From Agrobacterium tumefaciens (GTDB taxonomy: Bacteria > Pseudomonadota > Alphaproteobacteria > Rhizobiales > Rhizobiaceae), in NCBI GenBank assembly GCA_025559845.1, contig CP048469.1, positions 2,418,001 to 2,482,000 of the forward strand: a stretch of DNA of 64,000 nt, given 5' to 3'. Of the stretch, positions 35,345 to 44,733 are shown piece by piece (the first letter of the stretch is position 1; each line of letters opens with the position of its first letter). A program made the translations under genes and the position numbers. Below the pieces are notes generated by a model that saw nothing but the letters and a program-made list of their open reading frames with translations, did not search any database and was not told the origin of the DNA.

Positions 35345-36556
35345 TCAGGATTTACTGAAATTCTCTTGCGCAAGACGCAGGTGCTCACCCAACAGAAAAC
35401 TGGGCGGCAAAGTGGACGTTTGCCCGCAAACCTCCGCCAAAGCAGCATCAGCGAGACGATGGGCAAGGCCGAAACTGACCTTGAATCCACCCGCAAGCGC
35501 GACGATGCGCGGCATTTCGGGCACGCTACCAACCATAGGGTCACGCCCGATTGCTTTCGGCCGCAGACCGGCCCATCGTTCGATGATCGCAGCATTTTCC
35601 AGCGAAGGAACGAGCGTTTTTGCTTTCGAAACGAGAAGATCGAGTTTCTCGTCAGTCGTAAAGGGCACCTCAAAGAAATCTTCGCTGGTGCTGCCGACCG
35701 CGACGGTTCCGTCCTCATGCGGCACGACATAAAGGCCGTTGAGAAAAATGACCGGCATTTCAGGGTCACATCGCGCATCGAGAAGAGCTGCCTGCCCTTT
35801 GACAGGTTGTCCAAGAGCCAGACCGTTTGGCTGACCAAAAGCATCACGGATCATTGAAAAGGCGTGATGACCATTTGCAACAATGGCGTGGCCGAAATGA
35901 ACCTCGTGCCGGGAGGACAAGGTCGCCCTTCCCTGCGTCGCATCGAGAGACAGAACGCTGCAATTTTCTGCCGCGTGAACATGCCGGGCTTTTCTGATGG
36001 CGTTCGACAAAACACCCGTCAGCGCGCGCGGCGCCACGCGACCTGCCAAGGTGTCAAATACGAAACCTGCCTCGCCGGCGGCATGATCCACCCAGGCTTC
36101 ACCACTGGCAGGCACATCCGTGACATGCCAGTGAAATTGCCGATCAGCGGTTTTCCAGTTGTCTTCAGCATCCCGTTCGTGACGCTCGGCAATTCCTCGC
36201 AAATGCGGTTTTGGCAGAGGAATGATACGACCGCATCGACGGTATCCGGCCGACAATCCGGTCTCGCTTTCAAGCCGTGCGACTTCGGTTTCGAGGTCGA
36301 TAAGCGCGTCGAACTGAAACTGCTTCTTGTCGGACCAGCGATCCGGCATGTGCGGCATCAATGCGCCAAGTAAACCGCCACTCGCGCCGCTTCCGAGCGC
36401 TGCGGCATCGACAAGCAGCGTATCGATGCCCATTCGCTCCGCTTTGACGGCCGCCCAAAGCCCCATAATTCCGCCACCGACAATCAGCAGCGACACTGAA
36501 GCCGGTAATCTTGGCGATTGACGGTGATCGAAAGCAGGACTATCGGCTTCTCTCAT
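35345..36556 (-). CDS. DAO-family FAD-dependent oxidoreductase (MnmC oxidase-like)
   Basis: A 403-residue flavoprotein: SLLIVGGGIMGLWAA is the Rossmann FAD motif at about residue 25, then GSGASGGLLGALMPHMPDRW, an ASG-GxLxP block as in the oxidase half of MnmC, and a C-terminal ALAGGFKVSFGLAHRLADA. It lies head-to-head with the mnmD-like gene; the CAT of its start codon and the ATG of mnmD share bases in CATG (36554-36557). The pairing suggests a split MnmC, with this half removing the carboxymethyl group of cmnm5(s2)U34 in tRNA. A glycine-oxidase-like role is the alternative. Confidence 0.8.
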   Translation of the reverse strand: MREADSPAFDHRQSPRLPASVSLLIVGGGIMGLWAAVKAERMGIDTLLVDAAALGSGASGGLLGALMPHMPDRWSDKKQFQFDALIDLETEVARLESETGLSAGYRRCGRIIPLPKPHLRGIAERHERDAEDNWKTADRQFHWHVTDVPASGEAWVDHAAGEAGFVFDTLAGRVAPRALTGVLSNAIRKARHVHAAENCSVLSLDATQGRATLSSRHEVHFGHAIVANGHHAFSMIRDAFGQPNGLALGQPVKGQAALLDARCDPEMPVIFLNGLYVVPHEDGTVAVGSTSEDFFEVPFTTDEKLDLLVSKAKTLVPSLENAAIIERWAGLRPKAIGRDPMVGSVPEMPRIVALAGGFKVSFGLAHRLADAALAEVCGQTSTLPPSFLLGEHLRLAQENFSKS

Positions 36557-37280
36557 GACACATTCCGAGGACAATCCGGCTTCCGCTACCGGCCATACAG
36601 CGCTCGACTGGCGCGACGGGGATATGCCCTATTCCCTGGCCTTTGGCGACCATTTTTATTGCCAGACCGATGGCAGGCTCGAATGCGGCCACGTTTTCCT
36701 GGCCGGCAACGGCCTTCCTGAACGTTGGCTCGGAAGCAATGAGACCTTCCGTATTGGCGAACTTGGATTCGGCACCGGCCTCAACCTCTGCGAGACTTGG
36801 CGGCAATGGAAGCTGACGCGCGACGGTAACAGAAAACTGCATTTCATGTCCTTCGAACTTTATCCGATGAAGGGCGAAGAGTTGGACCGTGCACTATCGA
36901 GATGGCCGGAAGTCGACGCCGAACGCCAAGGCCTTGTTGCCCTCTGGCCGGATGAACCGAAAGGTTTCGTCGAAATCGAACTCGACGAAACAACGCACCT
37001 GACCGTCGTCTGCGGCGATGCCCTGCAGGGTATTACGGCACGCCACGAGATCTTCGATGCCTGGTTTCTGGACGGTTTCGCCCCTTCAAGAAACCCTGAC
37101 ATGTGGTCGCTGGAAATCATGCAGGCGCTTTTTGACAAGACCCGGCAAGGGGGCAGCTTTGCGACCTATGCCGCAGCAGGCTTCGTGCGACGAAATCTTC
37201 AGGCCGTCGGTTTTGATATCGAACGCCGCAAGGGCTTTGGCGGCAAGCGTGAGATGCTCTGTGGCATAAAGACGTGGTAA
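36555..37280 (+). CDS. mnmD: tRNA mnm5(s2)U34 methyltransferase, MnmD-like
   Basis: A 241-residue SAM methyltransferase equal to the N-terminal domain of MnmC (DUF752). It has LDWRDGDMPYSLAFGDHFY, RWLGSNETFRIGELGFGTGLNL with the SAM-binding glycine loop, FMSFELYPMKGEEL, DAWFLDGFAPSRNPDMWS with the DGFxPxxNPxMW signature, and FATYAAAGFVRR. It methylates nm5(s2)U34 in wobble position. It is stand-alone, with the oxidase-like partner encoded on the opposite strand from the same CATG. Confidence 0.92.
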   Translation: MTHSEDNPASATGHTALDWRDGDMPYSLAFGDHFYCQTDGRLECGHVFLAGNGLPERWLGSNETFRIGELGFGTGLNLCETWRQWKLTRDGNRKLHFMSFELYPMKGEELDRALSRWPEVDAERQGLVALWPDEPKGFVEIELDETTHLTVVCGDALQGITARHEIFDAWFLDGFAPSRNPDMWSLEIMQALFDKTRQGGSFATYAAAGFVRRNLQAVGFDIERRKGFGGKREMLCGIKTW

Positions 37281-37306
37281 GGCAATCGTCCTTGGCTGCA
37301 AGGTGC

Positions 37307-40300
37307 CTATTGAGTGGAGCCCTTGGGTTTGTCCTGACGTGGCGCGTTACTCTCGAGCCACTGGGCGACCTTGCCTTCCAGTATTTCCGGACTGATCGGC
37401 TTCGATAAGTAATCGTCCATACCGGCTGCAAAACACAGGTCGCGATCGGCATCGAGTGCGTGCGCTGTAACGCCGATGATGGGAACATGCCGGCCACCCC
37501 CGGAAGCCCGCTCCTCTGCCCGGATTGCTTGCGTGGCCTGGTGGCCATTCATCACGGGCATGGAAACGTCCATCAGAATGACAGCAGGGTTAAACTCCTG
37601 CCAGGCCTGTACAGCCTTCTTGCCATTGTTGACGATGCGAAACCGCAAGCCGGTCTGCTGAAGTATCTGCGTGAAGACAATCTGGTTGACGTCATTGTCT
37701 TCTGCGACAAGCACGTCAAGCAGGCACGGCCGCCCCCGCTCTGCAGGCGCGGGCATGACGACCTCATTCCGATCGGCTTTCTTCGTATTGTCTTCGCGCG
37801 GTCTCTCCACGCTTTGCGCTGAACCGTCAGAGCGTCCAGCGTGCTGGCCGCGTTTCAGCCGCACATCGCGCACAACGTCGAACAGCGTCGAACGCAAAAG
37901 CCTTGCGCGCGCAGGCTTCATCAGATGCGCCTGCACATTGAGATCGGTGAACAGGCTTTCGTCGCCAACAACATCCATGGACGTCAGGAAAACGATGGCG
38001 ATGTTGTCGAAACGGCAATCGGAACGTATGCGCTCGACAACATCCAGCCCGTTCATGACTGGCATATGATAGTCCAGGATGATGGCGTCGATATCAAAGC
38101 CGATGACAGAGGCCTCATGCAGAATGGCAAGACCGGCAGCCCCGCTTTCAGCGGCATAGCCATCCACGCCCCACGTATGCAGTTGTTCGGTCAATATGCG
38201 GCGATTGACGTCATTGTCATCGATCACAAGTACGCGGACGTCATCGATCGAAACCGTATGAGCGGATACATCGTCACGTCGCTCGGTGACCTGGAACGGA
38301 ATGCTGACGGTGAAGGTCGACCCTTGTCCCACGCGGCTGTCGACGTGAATGGCGCCATCGAAAAGCCCGACAAGTCCCACCGTGATTGCCAGCCCAAGGC
38401 CCGTACCCTCATGCCTGCGTGTCGCCGAACTGTCGACCTGGCTGAACTTGTCGAAAATCGTTTCCAGCTTGTCGGAAGGAATGCCGATACCGCTGTCCTC
38501 GACACGCAGCGTCAAAATCGCCTCTGAAGCCTCGGCCGACTGGGCTGACAGTTCGACCAGCACATGGCCGGTCTCGGTGAACTTGATCGCATTGCCAACA
38601 AGGTTGGTAACGATCTGTCGAAACCGACCGGCGTCGCCGATAACCCTGCCGCGCACGGACGGGTCGATACGGACGACCAGTTCTATGTCCTTGTCCAGTG
38701 CCGCCGAAGACAAGAGTGACACGACGTCTTCCAATGCCTCCACCGCATCGAAAGGCACATTGCGCAATTTCATCTGCCCAGCCTCGATCTTGGAAAAATC
38801 GAGGATGTCGTTGATGATCGTCAGCAGGGCATTGCCGGATTTGACAATAATGTCCGTGAAGGTTTTCTGGCGCGTATCCAGATTGGATTTTGCCAAAAGT
38901 TCGGCCATGCCGAGTACGCCATTCATTGGCGTTCGGATCTCGTGGCTCATATTGGCAAGAAATTCGGACTTGGCACGGTCGGCAGCTTCGGCGCGTGACA
39001 GCAGACGCTCCAGTTCGGCTTCGCGCACCTTCATTTCGGTGACGTCAGTTACGATAACCAGCCAATAGGCTCCAGAACTGTTGGTCGCCTCCAGATTGAG
39101 CCACGACTTGCCGGCAACATGGATAAGCCAGGAAAACGGAATGTTGGCAGCGATGCTGTCTTTCCAGGCACGAAGCGTTGCCGCCGCCTCGTCGGCGGTG
39201 CCAAAGTCACCACGCTTTGCACAATAAGCAAAGAAACCTGACCAGTTCCGTCCCTTTTCCAGCAGTTCTGGCGGGACATCGAACATCGCCGCCATCGCCT
39301 CGTTGGACATGATGATCGTGCCTTGCTCGACAAGAACAAGGCCCTGCGCCATGGCCCGCGTTGCGCCCTGCATATATTCGCCGACGCGCTCGAGATCGGC
39401 TTTTGTCTTGGTGATTTCCGCATCGCGCAATCGCACTTCCGTCACATCGGCGTAGGTGCTGAGAACCTTGCCACCGCTCAGGCGGGTTTTGGAGATGACC
39501 GTCATCCTGCCATTTTTGCTGCGGACCTCACGCGGCGCAGAAAACTCTTCGTTCAGAAGGCGCGCAACGCGTTGCTCATAAAGCTCTTCAAACGAAAGGT
39601 CGCCGTAGTCGTAGAGACCACTCTTGAAATTGCACTCCATGAAATAACGGTAGCTCTTGCCGACAAGCTCTCCGGCCTCCCCCACCCCACCCCACAGGTC
39701 GTAGAAGCACGAATTGGCATATTCGATGATGAGGTCTGCATTGATGAGCAGAACGCCCACCGGCAAGGCATGGAGAATGGCCTCAAGCTGGCGGTGCAAC
39801 TCTTCAGCGTGGTTTTGCGCCGCAATCAGGTCGTTTTCACGCGTTTTCAGAACGCTGACATCGGTGATGGAACCGACAAGATAATGTTCGTCGTCCGGTG
39901 TAGAGACTCTTCCGAGCCGCGTGATGACTGGCACGGAGCCACCATCCGGCAGGGGTACGCTTTCAGCCTTCTCGATTGCCCCACCCGTTACCAGAATCTC
40001 TTCGTTTTCACGATGAAACTGATCTCCGGCTCCGGGAAACATCTCGCTTGCGGTCTTGCCGATATATCGGGCGAGATTGCCGCCCACGAACTTTTCATAG
40101 GCAGCATTGGCAAATGTCAGCCGACGCTGGTCGTCGCGAAGGAAAACCGCGACGGGCAATTGTTCCAGCGCCTCACGCAACAGCCAGGTTTCACGGATAT
40201 GTTTGCTGAGAAGCGCTTCGTGCGACTTGAACTCGGTGACGTCGATACGCAGGCCAACCAGCATGCCGTTTTCGAGCCGTCTGTTGACAACGCGCACCCA

Positions 40301-41020
40301 TCGCCCGTCGCAAATCTGCTCGACCGCTTCCGAATGCGCCAGGGAAAGCTCGCGCAGCCTTGCATCGACCCAGGCGCGCATATCAGGCTCATCACAAGCC
40401 GGTCCATAGCCCGTTTCCATGCAGGCGCGATAACAGGACTCCAGCGAACTCTCGAGTGTCAGCCCGGCCGCCAGTTCAACATCAAGCTCGCGATAGAATT
40501 CCGCAAACCGGGCATTGCAATAGACAAGTCGATCGTCGCGGTCGTAGATGACGATCCCGGCGTCGATCAGATCGATCACCCCACTGTCCAGCAACAGATC
40601 CGCAGCAGTGGTCTTGCTGAACGGGGTTTCCGGCTCGAAAGCCGGCATGACCTCGAACACTTCGAACAGATAAAAACTTCCGTCGTCGCCGGTGAAGCGC
40701 TCGCAACGAGCGTCATAACGTCCCTGTACACTGCGCCCGAAACAGGAAACCACTTCCTCGGTGGCAAATACCAGAGATCGGCGTTCCTTGTCTTCGCGGT
40801 CAGCACTTGGTGCGTTATTGGACAGTGATGATGTTGTTCGGCCCGCGAGCTGCTCGACCGTCGACCCCATGAAACGGCCGTATGCTGCATTCACGACGAC
40901 ATAACGCAGTTCGCTGTCCTTGATGCATGCGGGCAAATCCAGAGCTTCGACCGCCCTGCACGCTTTTTCCAGCAACCCGCCGCCCTCGGTCATACGATAT
41001 TCCACGCCGCGCAAATCCAT
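37307..41020 (-). CDS. Multi-PAS hybrid sensor histidine kinase
   Basis: A 1237-residue cytoplasmic kinase without obvious membrane helices. The first 670 residues hold about five PAS or PAS-like domains (for example YVVVNAAYGRFMG, VIYDRDDRLVYCNARFAEFY, LTFANAAYEKFVG, IIEYANSCFYDLWGG). The dimerisation/phosphoacceptor box FLANMSHEIRTPMNGV has its His near residue 692, followed by a HATPase domain (NLVGNAIKFTETG, VEDSGIGIPSDKL, GTGLGLAI). Two receiver domains follow, with acceptor Asp in IILDYHMPVMNG and ILMDVSMPVMNG. ATG 41020 is used; ATG 40993 is also possible. No cognate regulator is nearby, so it probably works through a phosphorelay. The signal is unknown. Confidence 0.92.
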   Translation of the reverse strand: MDLRGVEYRMTEGGGLLEKACRAVEALDLPACIKDSELRYVVVNAAYGRFMGSTVEQLAGRTTSSLSNNAPSADREDKERRSLVFATEEVVSCFGRSVQGRYDARCERFTGDDGSFYLFEVFEVMPAFEPETPFSKTTAADLLLDSGVIDLIDAGIVIYDRDDRLVYCNARFAEFYRELDVELAAGLTLESSLESCYRACMETGYGPACDEPDMRAWVDARLRELSLAHSEAVEQICDGRWVRVVNRRLENGMLVGLRIDVTEFKSHEALLSKHIRETWLLREALEQLPVAVFLRDDQRRLTFANAAYEKFVGGNLARYIGKTASEMFPGAGDQFHRENEEILVTGGAIEKAESVPLPDGGSVPVITRLGRVSTPDDEHYLVGSITDVSVLKTRENDLIAAQNHAEELHRQLEAILHALPVGVLLINADLIIEYANSCFYDLWGGVGEAGELVGKSYRYFMECNFKSGLYDYGDLSFEELYEQRVARLLNEEFSAPREVRSKNGRMTVISKTRLSGGKVLSTYADVTEVRLRDAEITKTKADLERVGEYMQGATRAMAQGLVLVEQGTIIMSNEAMAAMFDVPPELLEKGRNWSGFFAYCAKRGDFGTADEAAATLRAWKDSIAANIPFSWLIHVAGKSWLNLEATNSSGAYWLVIVTDVTEMKVREAELERLLSRAEAADRAKSEFLANMSHEIRTPMNGVLGMAELLAKSNLDTRQKTFTDIIVKSGNALLTIINDILDFSKIEAGQMKLRNVPFDAVEALEDVVSLLSSAALDKDIELVVRIDPSVRGRVIGDAGRFRQIVTNLVGNAIKFTETGHVLVELSAQSAEASEAILTLRVEDSGIGIPSDKLETIFDKFSQVDSSATRRHEGTGLGLAITVGLVGLFDGAIHVDSRVGQGSTFTVSIPFQVTERRDDVSAHTVSIDDVRVLVIDDNDVNRRILTEQLHTWGVDGYAAESGAAGLAILHEASVIGFDIDAIILDYHMPVMNGLDVVERIRSDCRFDNIAIVFLTSMDVVGDESLFTDLNVQAHLMKPARARLLRSTLFDVVRDVRLKRGQHAGRSDGSAQSVERPREDNTKKADRNEVVMPAPAERGRPCLLDVLVAEDNDVNQIVFTQILQQTGLRFRIVNNGKKAVQAWQEFNPAVILMDVSMPVMNGHQATQAIRAEERASGGGRHVPIIGVTAHALDADRDLCFAAGMDDYLSKPISPEILEGKVAQWLESNAPRQDKPKGSTQ

Positions 41021-41498
41021 CCCGTCGAATCAAATAGTTCAGGACAATTTCCCGTAGAACGTTAGGGGAGAAACCAACCCTTTGCTATGTACTTGAGAGA
41101 ACAACAACCAATTGTTAACGACAATTGTCTGATTGATGCCCAAATCTGGCACATACGCACGCGAGTTCGCGCCCGAATCACCGCCGCGACATATCAGCCA
41201 TGCGTTGTCCGAAGGCCCGTTTTCGAAACTATTGCTTGACTTTGCAGCGCAAAACGCCCACATGCTCCGATTGAGCTTTCACCTTCGGCAGCCGCGTGAG
41301 CTGCAGCGAACCCAAGATATTCCAACGCATGAAGGAAAAGCGCAACCGATACAGAAGACGGCATTTGCCGCACTGATGCGCAGAGAGTTATTCCAACCCA
41401 CAAGTTCCCAATTCACGCGGGGTTCTTGACGCCGAAACCACCGGACAGCAGCAACTGTTCCGGTCGATTTTGTTTTGGCGCCCCGAAAGGCGATACTA
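41021..41498. other. 478-bp gap upstream of the helicase gene
   Basis: No convincing gene. A 98-codon frame here (41133-41429) starts at TTG, has no family resemblance and unbiased composition. The gap should hold the promoter of the kinase and a long leader of the helicase gene. RhlE-type helicases in proteobacteria often have long cold-responsive leaders, so a structured RNA is possible; I see only the inverted repeat listed at 41109. Confidence 0.55.
41109..41127. promoter_or_regulatory. Inverted repeat between kinase and helicase genes
   Basis: CAATTGT (41109-41115), spacer TAACG, ACAATTG (41121-41127). Perfect 7-bp arms, 89 bp upstream of the kinase start. Candidate operator for either gene. 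Confidence 0.35.
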
Positions 41499-42962
41499 TT
41501 GACCAGTTTTAACGAACTCGGCCTCTCCGAAAAGATTGTGGCTAGCGTTACCCAGCTTGGCTACACAACCCCCACGCCCATTCAGGCAAAGGCCATTCCG
41601 CTGCTTCTCGAAGGCCGCGATCTGATCGGCCTCGCGCAGACCGGCACCGGCAAGACAGCCGCTTTCGGCCTTCCCATCATCGAAATGCTGCTGAAAAATG
41701 CAGACCGCCCGGCAAACCGCACGGCCCGTACGCTGATCCTTGCTCCGACGCGCGAACTGGTAAACCAGATCGGCGAAAACCTTCGTTCCTTTGTCCGCAA
41801 GACCCCTTTGCGCATCAACCAGGTCGTTGGCGGCGCATCGATCAACAAGCAGCAGCTCCAGCTTGAAAAAGGCAGCGATATTCTCGTTGCCACGCCGGGC
41901 CGTCTGCTGGACCTGATCGCGCGCAACGCAATCTCGCTGTCGAAGGTCACCTACCTTGTCCTCGACGAAGCGGACCAGATGCTCGATCTCGGCTTCATTC
42001 ACGATCTGCGCAAGATTTCGAAGATGGTTCCGGCCAAGCGTCAGACGCTGCTGTTTTCGGCAACCATGCCCAAGACCATCGCTGATCTAGCTCACAGCTA
42101 CCTGACCGATCCGGTCAAGGTCGAAGTGACGCCGCCCGGCAAGGCTGCCGACAAGGTCGAGCAGTACGTACACTTCGTTGCCGGCAAGAACGACAAGACT
42201 GAACTTCTGAAGAAGTCGCTGACCGAGAACCCGGACGGTCGTGCCATCGTCTTCCTCCGCACCAAGCACGGCGCAGAGAAGCTTTCGAAGCACCTGGAGC
42301 ATGTCGGCTACAAAGTTGCCTCCATCCACGGCAACAAGAGCCAAGGCCAGCGTGAGCGCGCCCTGAAGGGCTTCAAGGACGGCGAAATCAAGGTTCTGGT
42401 TGCAACCGACGTTGCTGCCCGCGGCATCGATATTCCTGCCGTGACCCACGTCTTCAATTATGACCTGCCGGAAGTTCCTGACGCTTACGTGCACCGCATC
42501 GGCCGTACCGCCCGTGCCGGTCGTGATGGTATTGCCATTGCGTTCTGCGCACCGGATGAAACCCGTCTGCTGCACGACATCGAAAAACTGATGAAGATCG
42601 AAATTCCGGTCGCATCGGGTGAACGTCCTGCAGGGCTGGCAAGCCCGTCGCGCGGCAACAACAACAATCGCGGCCGCAACAACGGCGGCCAGCGCGGTCC
42701 CCGCGAAGGTGGACGTCACAACGGCGAATCCCGCCCGTCCCGCCACCATGGACACCGCGAGCACGAAGCCGACAACGATCTCGAAGTCACGTCGGATTTC
42801 AAGCGCGTGAAGCAGGCTGAAGGTGAAGCCGGCCGTCCTGCCGGTCCGCGCAAGCATCGCCGTCCGGCTCGCAAGCCTGGCACGAACCGCCACGCCCCGG
42901 CTGGCGGCAACGCGCCCGAGAAGCGCGCATCCGGCAATGGCAATCGCGGTCGCAACCGCTAA
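41499..42962 (+). CDS. rhlE: DEAD-box RNA helicase, RhlE-like
   Basis: A 487-residue ATP-dependent RNA helicase. Core motifs are complete: PTPIQ (Q motif), AQTGTGKT, PTRELVNQ, TPGRLLD, DEAD, SAT, ATDVAARGID and HRIGRTARAG. The last 110 residues form an Asn/Arg/Gly- and His-rich basic tail, typical for RNA binding. I place the start at TTG 41499 (MTSFNELGLSEKI) because AAAGGCGA lies eight to nine bases upstream; a TTG at 41475 is less well placed. Roles in this family are ribosome assembly, RNA decay and cold adaptation. Confidence 0.93.
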   Translation: MTSFNELGLSEKIVASVTQLGYTTPTPIQAKAIPLLLEGRDLIGLAQTGTGKTAAFGLPIIEMLLKNADRPANRTARTLILAPTRELVNQIGENLRSFVRKTPLRINQVVGGASINKQQLQLEKGSDILVATPGRLLDLIARNAISLSKVTYLVLDEADQMLDLGFIHDLRKISKMVPAKRQTLLFSATMPKTIADLAHSYLTDPVKVEVTPPGKAADKVEQYVHFVAGKNDKTELLKKSLTENPDGRAIVFLRTKHGAEKLSKHLEHVGYKVASIHGNKSQGQRERALKGFKDGEIKVLVATDVAARGIDIPAVTHVFNYDLPEVPDAYVHRIGRTARAGRDGIAIAFCAPDETRLLHDIEKLMKIEIPVASGERPAGLASPSRGNNNNRGRNNGGQRGPREGGRHNGESRPSRHHGHREHEADNDLEVTSDFKRVKQAEGEAGRPAGPRKHRRPARKPGTNRHAPAGGNAPEKRASGNGNRGRNR

Positions 42963-42994
42963 AGCGTTTCTGGCGCATTGACACAAAACTCGGA

Positions 42995-43026
42995 CCCCGC
43001 AGGTGCAAGCCTGCGGGGTTTTCTTT
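42995..43026 (+). terminator. Rho-independent terminator of rhlE
   Basis: CCCCGCAGG (42995-43003), 6-nt loop, CCTGCGGGG (43010-43018), then TTTTCTTT. Perfect 9-bp stem. Confidence 0.93.
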
Positions 43027-43028
43027 GC

Positions 43029-43952
43029 CTAGCCACTCTGGGCAGCCGCACGCCGACGCTGCGGTAACGTCATGGCGAGGACCCCGATGATGACGCAGAC
43101 AAGCCCGATCCACATGGCGGGAGTTGGGACCTCACCGAGAAACAGCATGCCGATACCGACACCCACCGGAACTCGCAGATAGGCCTGAGACGTTGTCCCG
43201 ACCGAGCCCAGCGTCTGCATGAGCCGAAAGTAAATCATGAAGGCGAGTGCGGTCGAAAAGACACTCAGGCACAACAATGCTGCAATCGAGGCGTTGGACG
43301 GCGACAGCGTCCATGGTCGATCAACGACGACGCTTACGGGCAGCAGAATGATTGCACCGCAGATCAGCGACCCCGCAGCCGGCATGATTGGATTCAATCC
43401 CCTGAAATTCTTCCCGAAAATAGCCGCGCAAGCATAGGAAAAGGCGGCTGCCAGAATGGCAAACTGGCCCCACAGCATCTCGCCCGTACCATTGAGTGCT
43501 TCAAGGCCGATAATGAGGCATACGCCGGTCATACCGGCGATGGTTCCAAACAGCTTGCGCCCGCTCACCAACTCATGCCGGACGACAAGAGCGGTGAGAA
43601 GAAAGGTGAAGATGGGTGTTGTCGCATTGAGAATAACGGCAAGACCGGCATCGATATGCTGCTCGGCCCAGGCGATCAACGTGAAAGGCAACACGCTGTT
43701 GATACAGGCCTGAACCAGAAAAAGCCGCCAGGTCGCCATGTCCGTCGGGAGGCGCAGACCACGCAATCGCATGATCGTCAGCAGCAAAAGGCCGGCAATC
43801 AGCGTGCGTGCGGCAATCAACGTCAAAGGCGGAATGGTTTCCACGCCAATTTTGATAAACGTATAGGAGGAAGCCCAAAGTGCTGACAAACACGCCAGCA
43901 GCAGGAGTTCTCGCGCGATATTGGTCTGTGTCGTCACGGATCGGTCTTTCAT
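43029..43952 (-). CDS. EamA/DMT family transporter
   Basis: A 307-residue inner-membrane protein with ten hydrophobic helices as two EamA repeats. Family text: LSALWASSYTFIKIGVETIPPLTL (part: ALWASSYTFIKIG), NSVLPFTLIAWAEQHIDAGLAVILNAT (part: LPFTLIAWAEQ) and GTTSQAYLRVPVGVGIGMLFLGE (part: SQAYLRVPVGVG). These carriers export amino acids and metabolites; the substrate is unknown. Its last base nearly touches the rhlE terminator, so that hairpin may act for both. Confidence 0.88.
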   Translation of the reverse strand: MKDRSVTTQTNIARELLLLACLSALWASSYTFIKIGVETIPPLTLIAARTLIAGLLLLTIMRLRGLRLPTDMATWRLFLVQACINSVLPFTLIAWAEQHIDAGLAVILNATTPIFTFLLTALVVRHELVSGRKLFGTIAGMTGVCLIIGLEALNGTGEMLWGQFAILAAAFSYACAAIFGKNFRGLNPIMPAAGSLICGAIILLPVSVVVDRPWTLSPSNASIAALLCLSVFSTALAFMIYFRLMQTLGSVGTTSQAYLRVPVGVGIGMLFLGEVPTPAMWIGLVCVIIGVLAMTLPQRRRAAAQSG

Positions 43953-43992
43953 AGACGATGAGGTCAGGCCATCTCTAACGCAAAAAACACAT

Positions 43993-44020
43993 CAAAGCTT
44001 CGGTCGCCACCGAAGCTTTG
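43993..44020. terminator. Perfect 12-bp hairpin between doxX and the EamA gene
   Basis: CAAAGCTTCGGT (43993-44004), loop CGCC, ACCGAAGCTTTG (44009-44020). On the minus strand it follows the doxX terminator and precedes the EamA start by about 40 bp. It may be a second terminator or an element in the EamA leader. Confidence 0.5.
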
Positions 44021-44029
44021 CCTGCAAAG

Positions 44030-44064
44030 AAAAAAAGCCCTACATGGTCATCACCATGCAGGGC
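44030..44064 (-). terminator. Rho-independent terminator of doxX
   Basis: On the minus strand GCCCTGCATGGT, loop GATG, ACCATGTAGGGC (one G-T pair), then a run of seven Ts. Strong 12-bp stem. Confidence 0.93.
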
Positions 44065-44097
44065 CTCAGGCAAATATGGAACTGCTAAAGCGGGAGA

Positions 44098-44484
44098 TCA
44101 GCGGCGTTCATCGACCGACAGGGCTCCAGCGCCAGCAAACACCAGATACAGGAAGATGAAGCAGAAAAGGATTGCACCATCGCCACCGTTGAGAGCCGGG
44201 AAGAAGCTCTTCGGTGCATGGGCCATGAAATAGGCAACAGCCATCTGGCCGGAGAGAATGAAGGCAACCGGCCGCGTGAAGAAACCAACCAGGATCAGCA
44301 GACCGCCGACCAGTTCGAGCAGAGCGGCAACAAGCAACATCGGCGGCAGCGAGCCTTCCATCTGCGATGCAGGAAAGCCGAACAGCTTTTGTGTACCGTG
44401 TTCGATGAAAAGCAGCGCAGCGATGATGCGCAGGGCTGCAAGCGCGTAAGGTCTATAGCGAGACAGGTTGTCGAAAGAGGCCAT
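44098..44484 (-). CDS. DoxX family membrane protein
   Basis: A 128-residue protein with four hydrophobic helices: LAALRIIAALLFIEHGTQKLFGFP, LLVAALLELVGGLLILVGFFTRP and a last helix FCFIFLYLVFAGAGALSVD are typical DoxX text. DoxX-like proteins are linked to redox and thiol stress (the MRC complex in actinobacteria), but most are uncharacterised. ATG 44484 follows GGAGCATCTGGAA. It has its own terminator and appears monocistronic. Confidence 0.88.
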   Translation of the reverse strand: MASFDNLSRYRPYALAALRIIAALLFIEHGTQKLFGFPASQMEGSLPPMLLVAALLELVGGLLILVGFFTRPVAFILSGQMAVAYFMAHAPKSFFPALNGGDGAILFCFIFLYLVFAGAGALSVDERR

Positions 44485-44733
44485 TTCCAGATGCTCCGTT
44501 GATTTGGTGCCGCGCTCGATACAGCGCCTGAAACCGGTTATGGATACACGTATCACACACCGGAAATCACGTTTTCGATATTGTAGCATCCCTTTATATA
44601 TGGAAATGGGGGATTTTCTACAGTGAGTTGTTTTTTATACGGAAAACAGAGATTTCACACTTACATATCAACCGCTGGTCTAGCCGAAGACTGAGTCAGA
44701 AAATTCGAGAAATTTTCGGCCTGAATCACCGTT

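Noticed and set aside
39323..40828. 501-codon open frame opposite the PAS kinase
   Set aside because: The kinase has clear PAS, HisKA, HATPase and receiver motifs; the opposite frame has none.
41133..41429. 98-codon frame in the kinase-helicase gap
   Set aside because: TTG start without ribosome site, no recognisable fold or family, unbiased composition.
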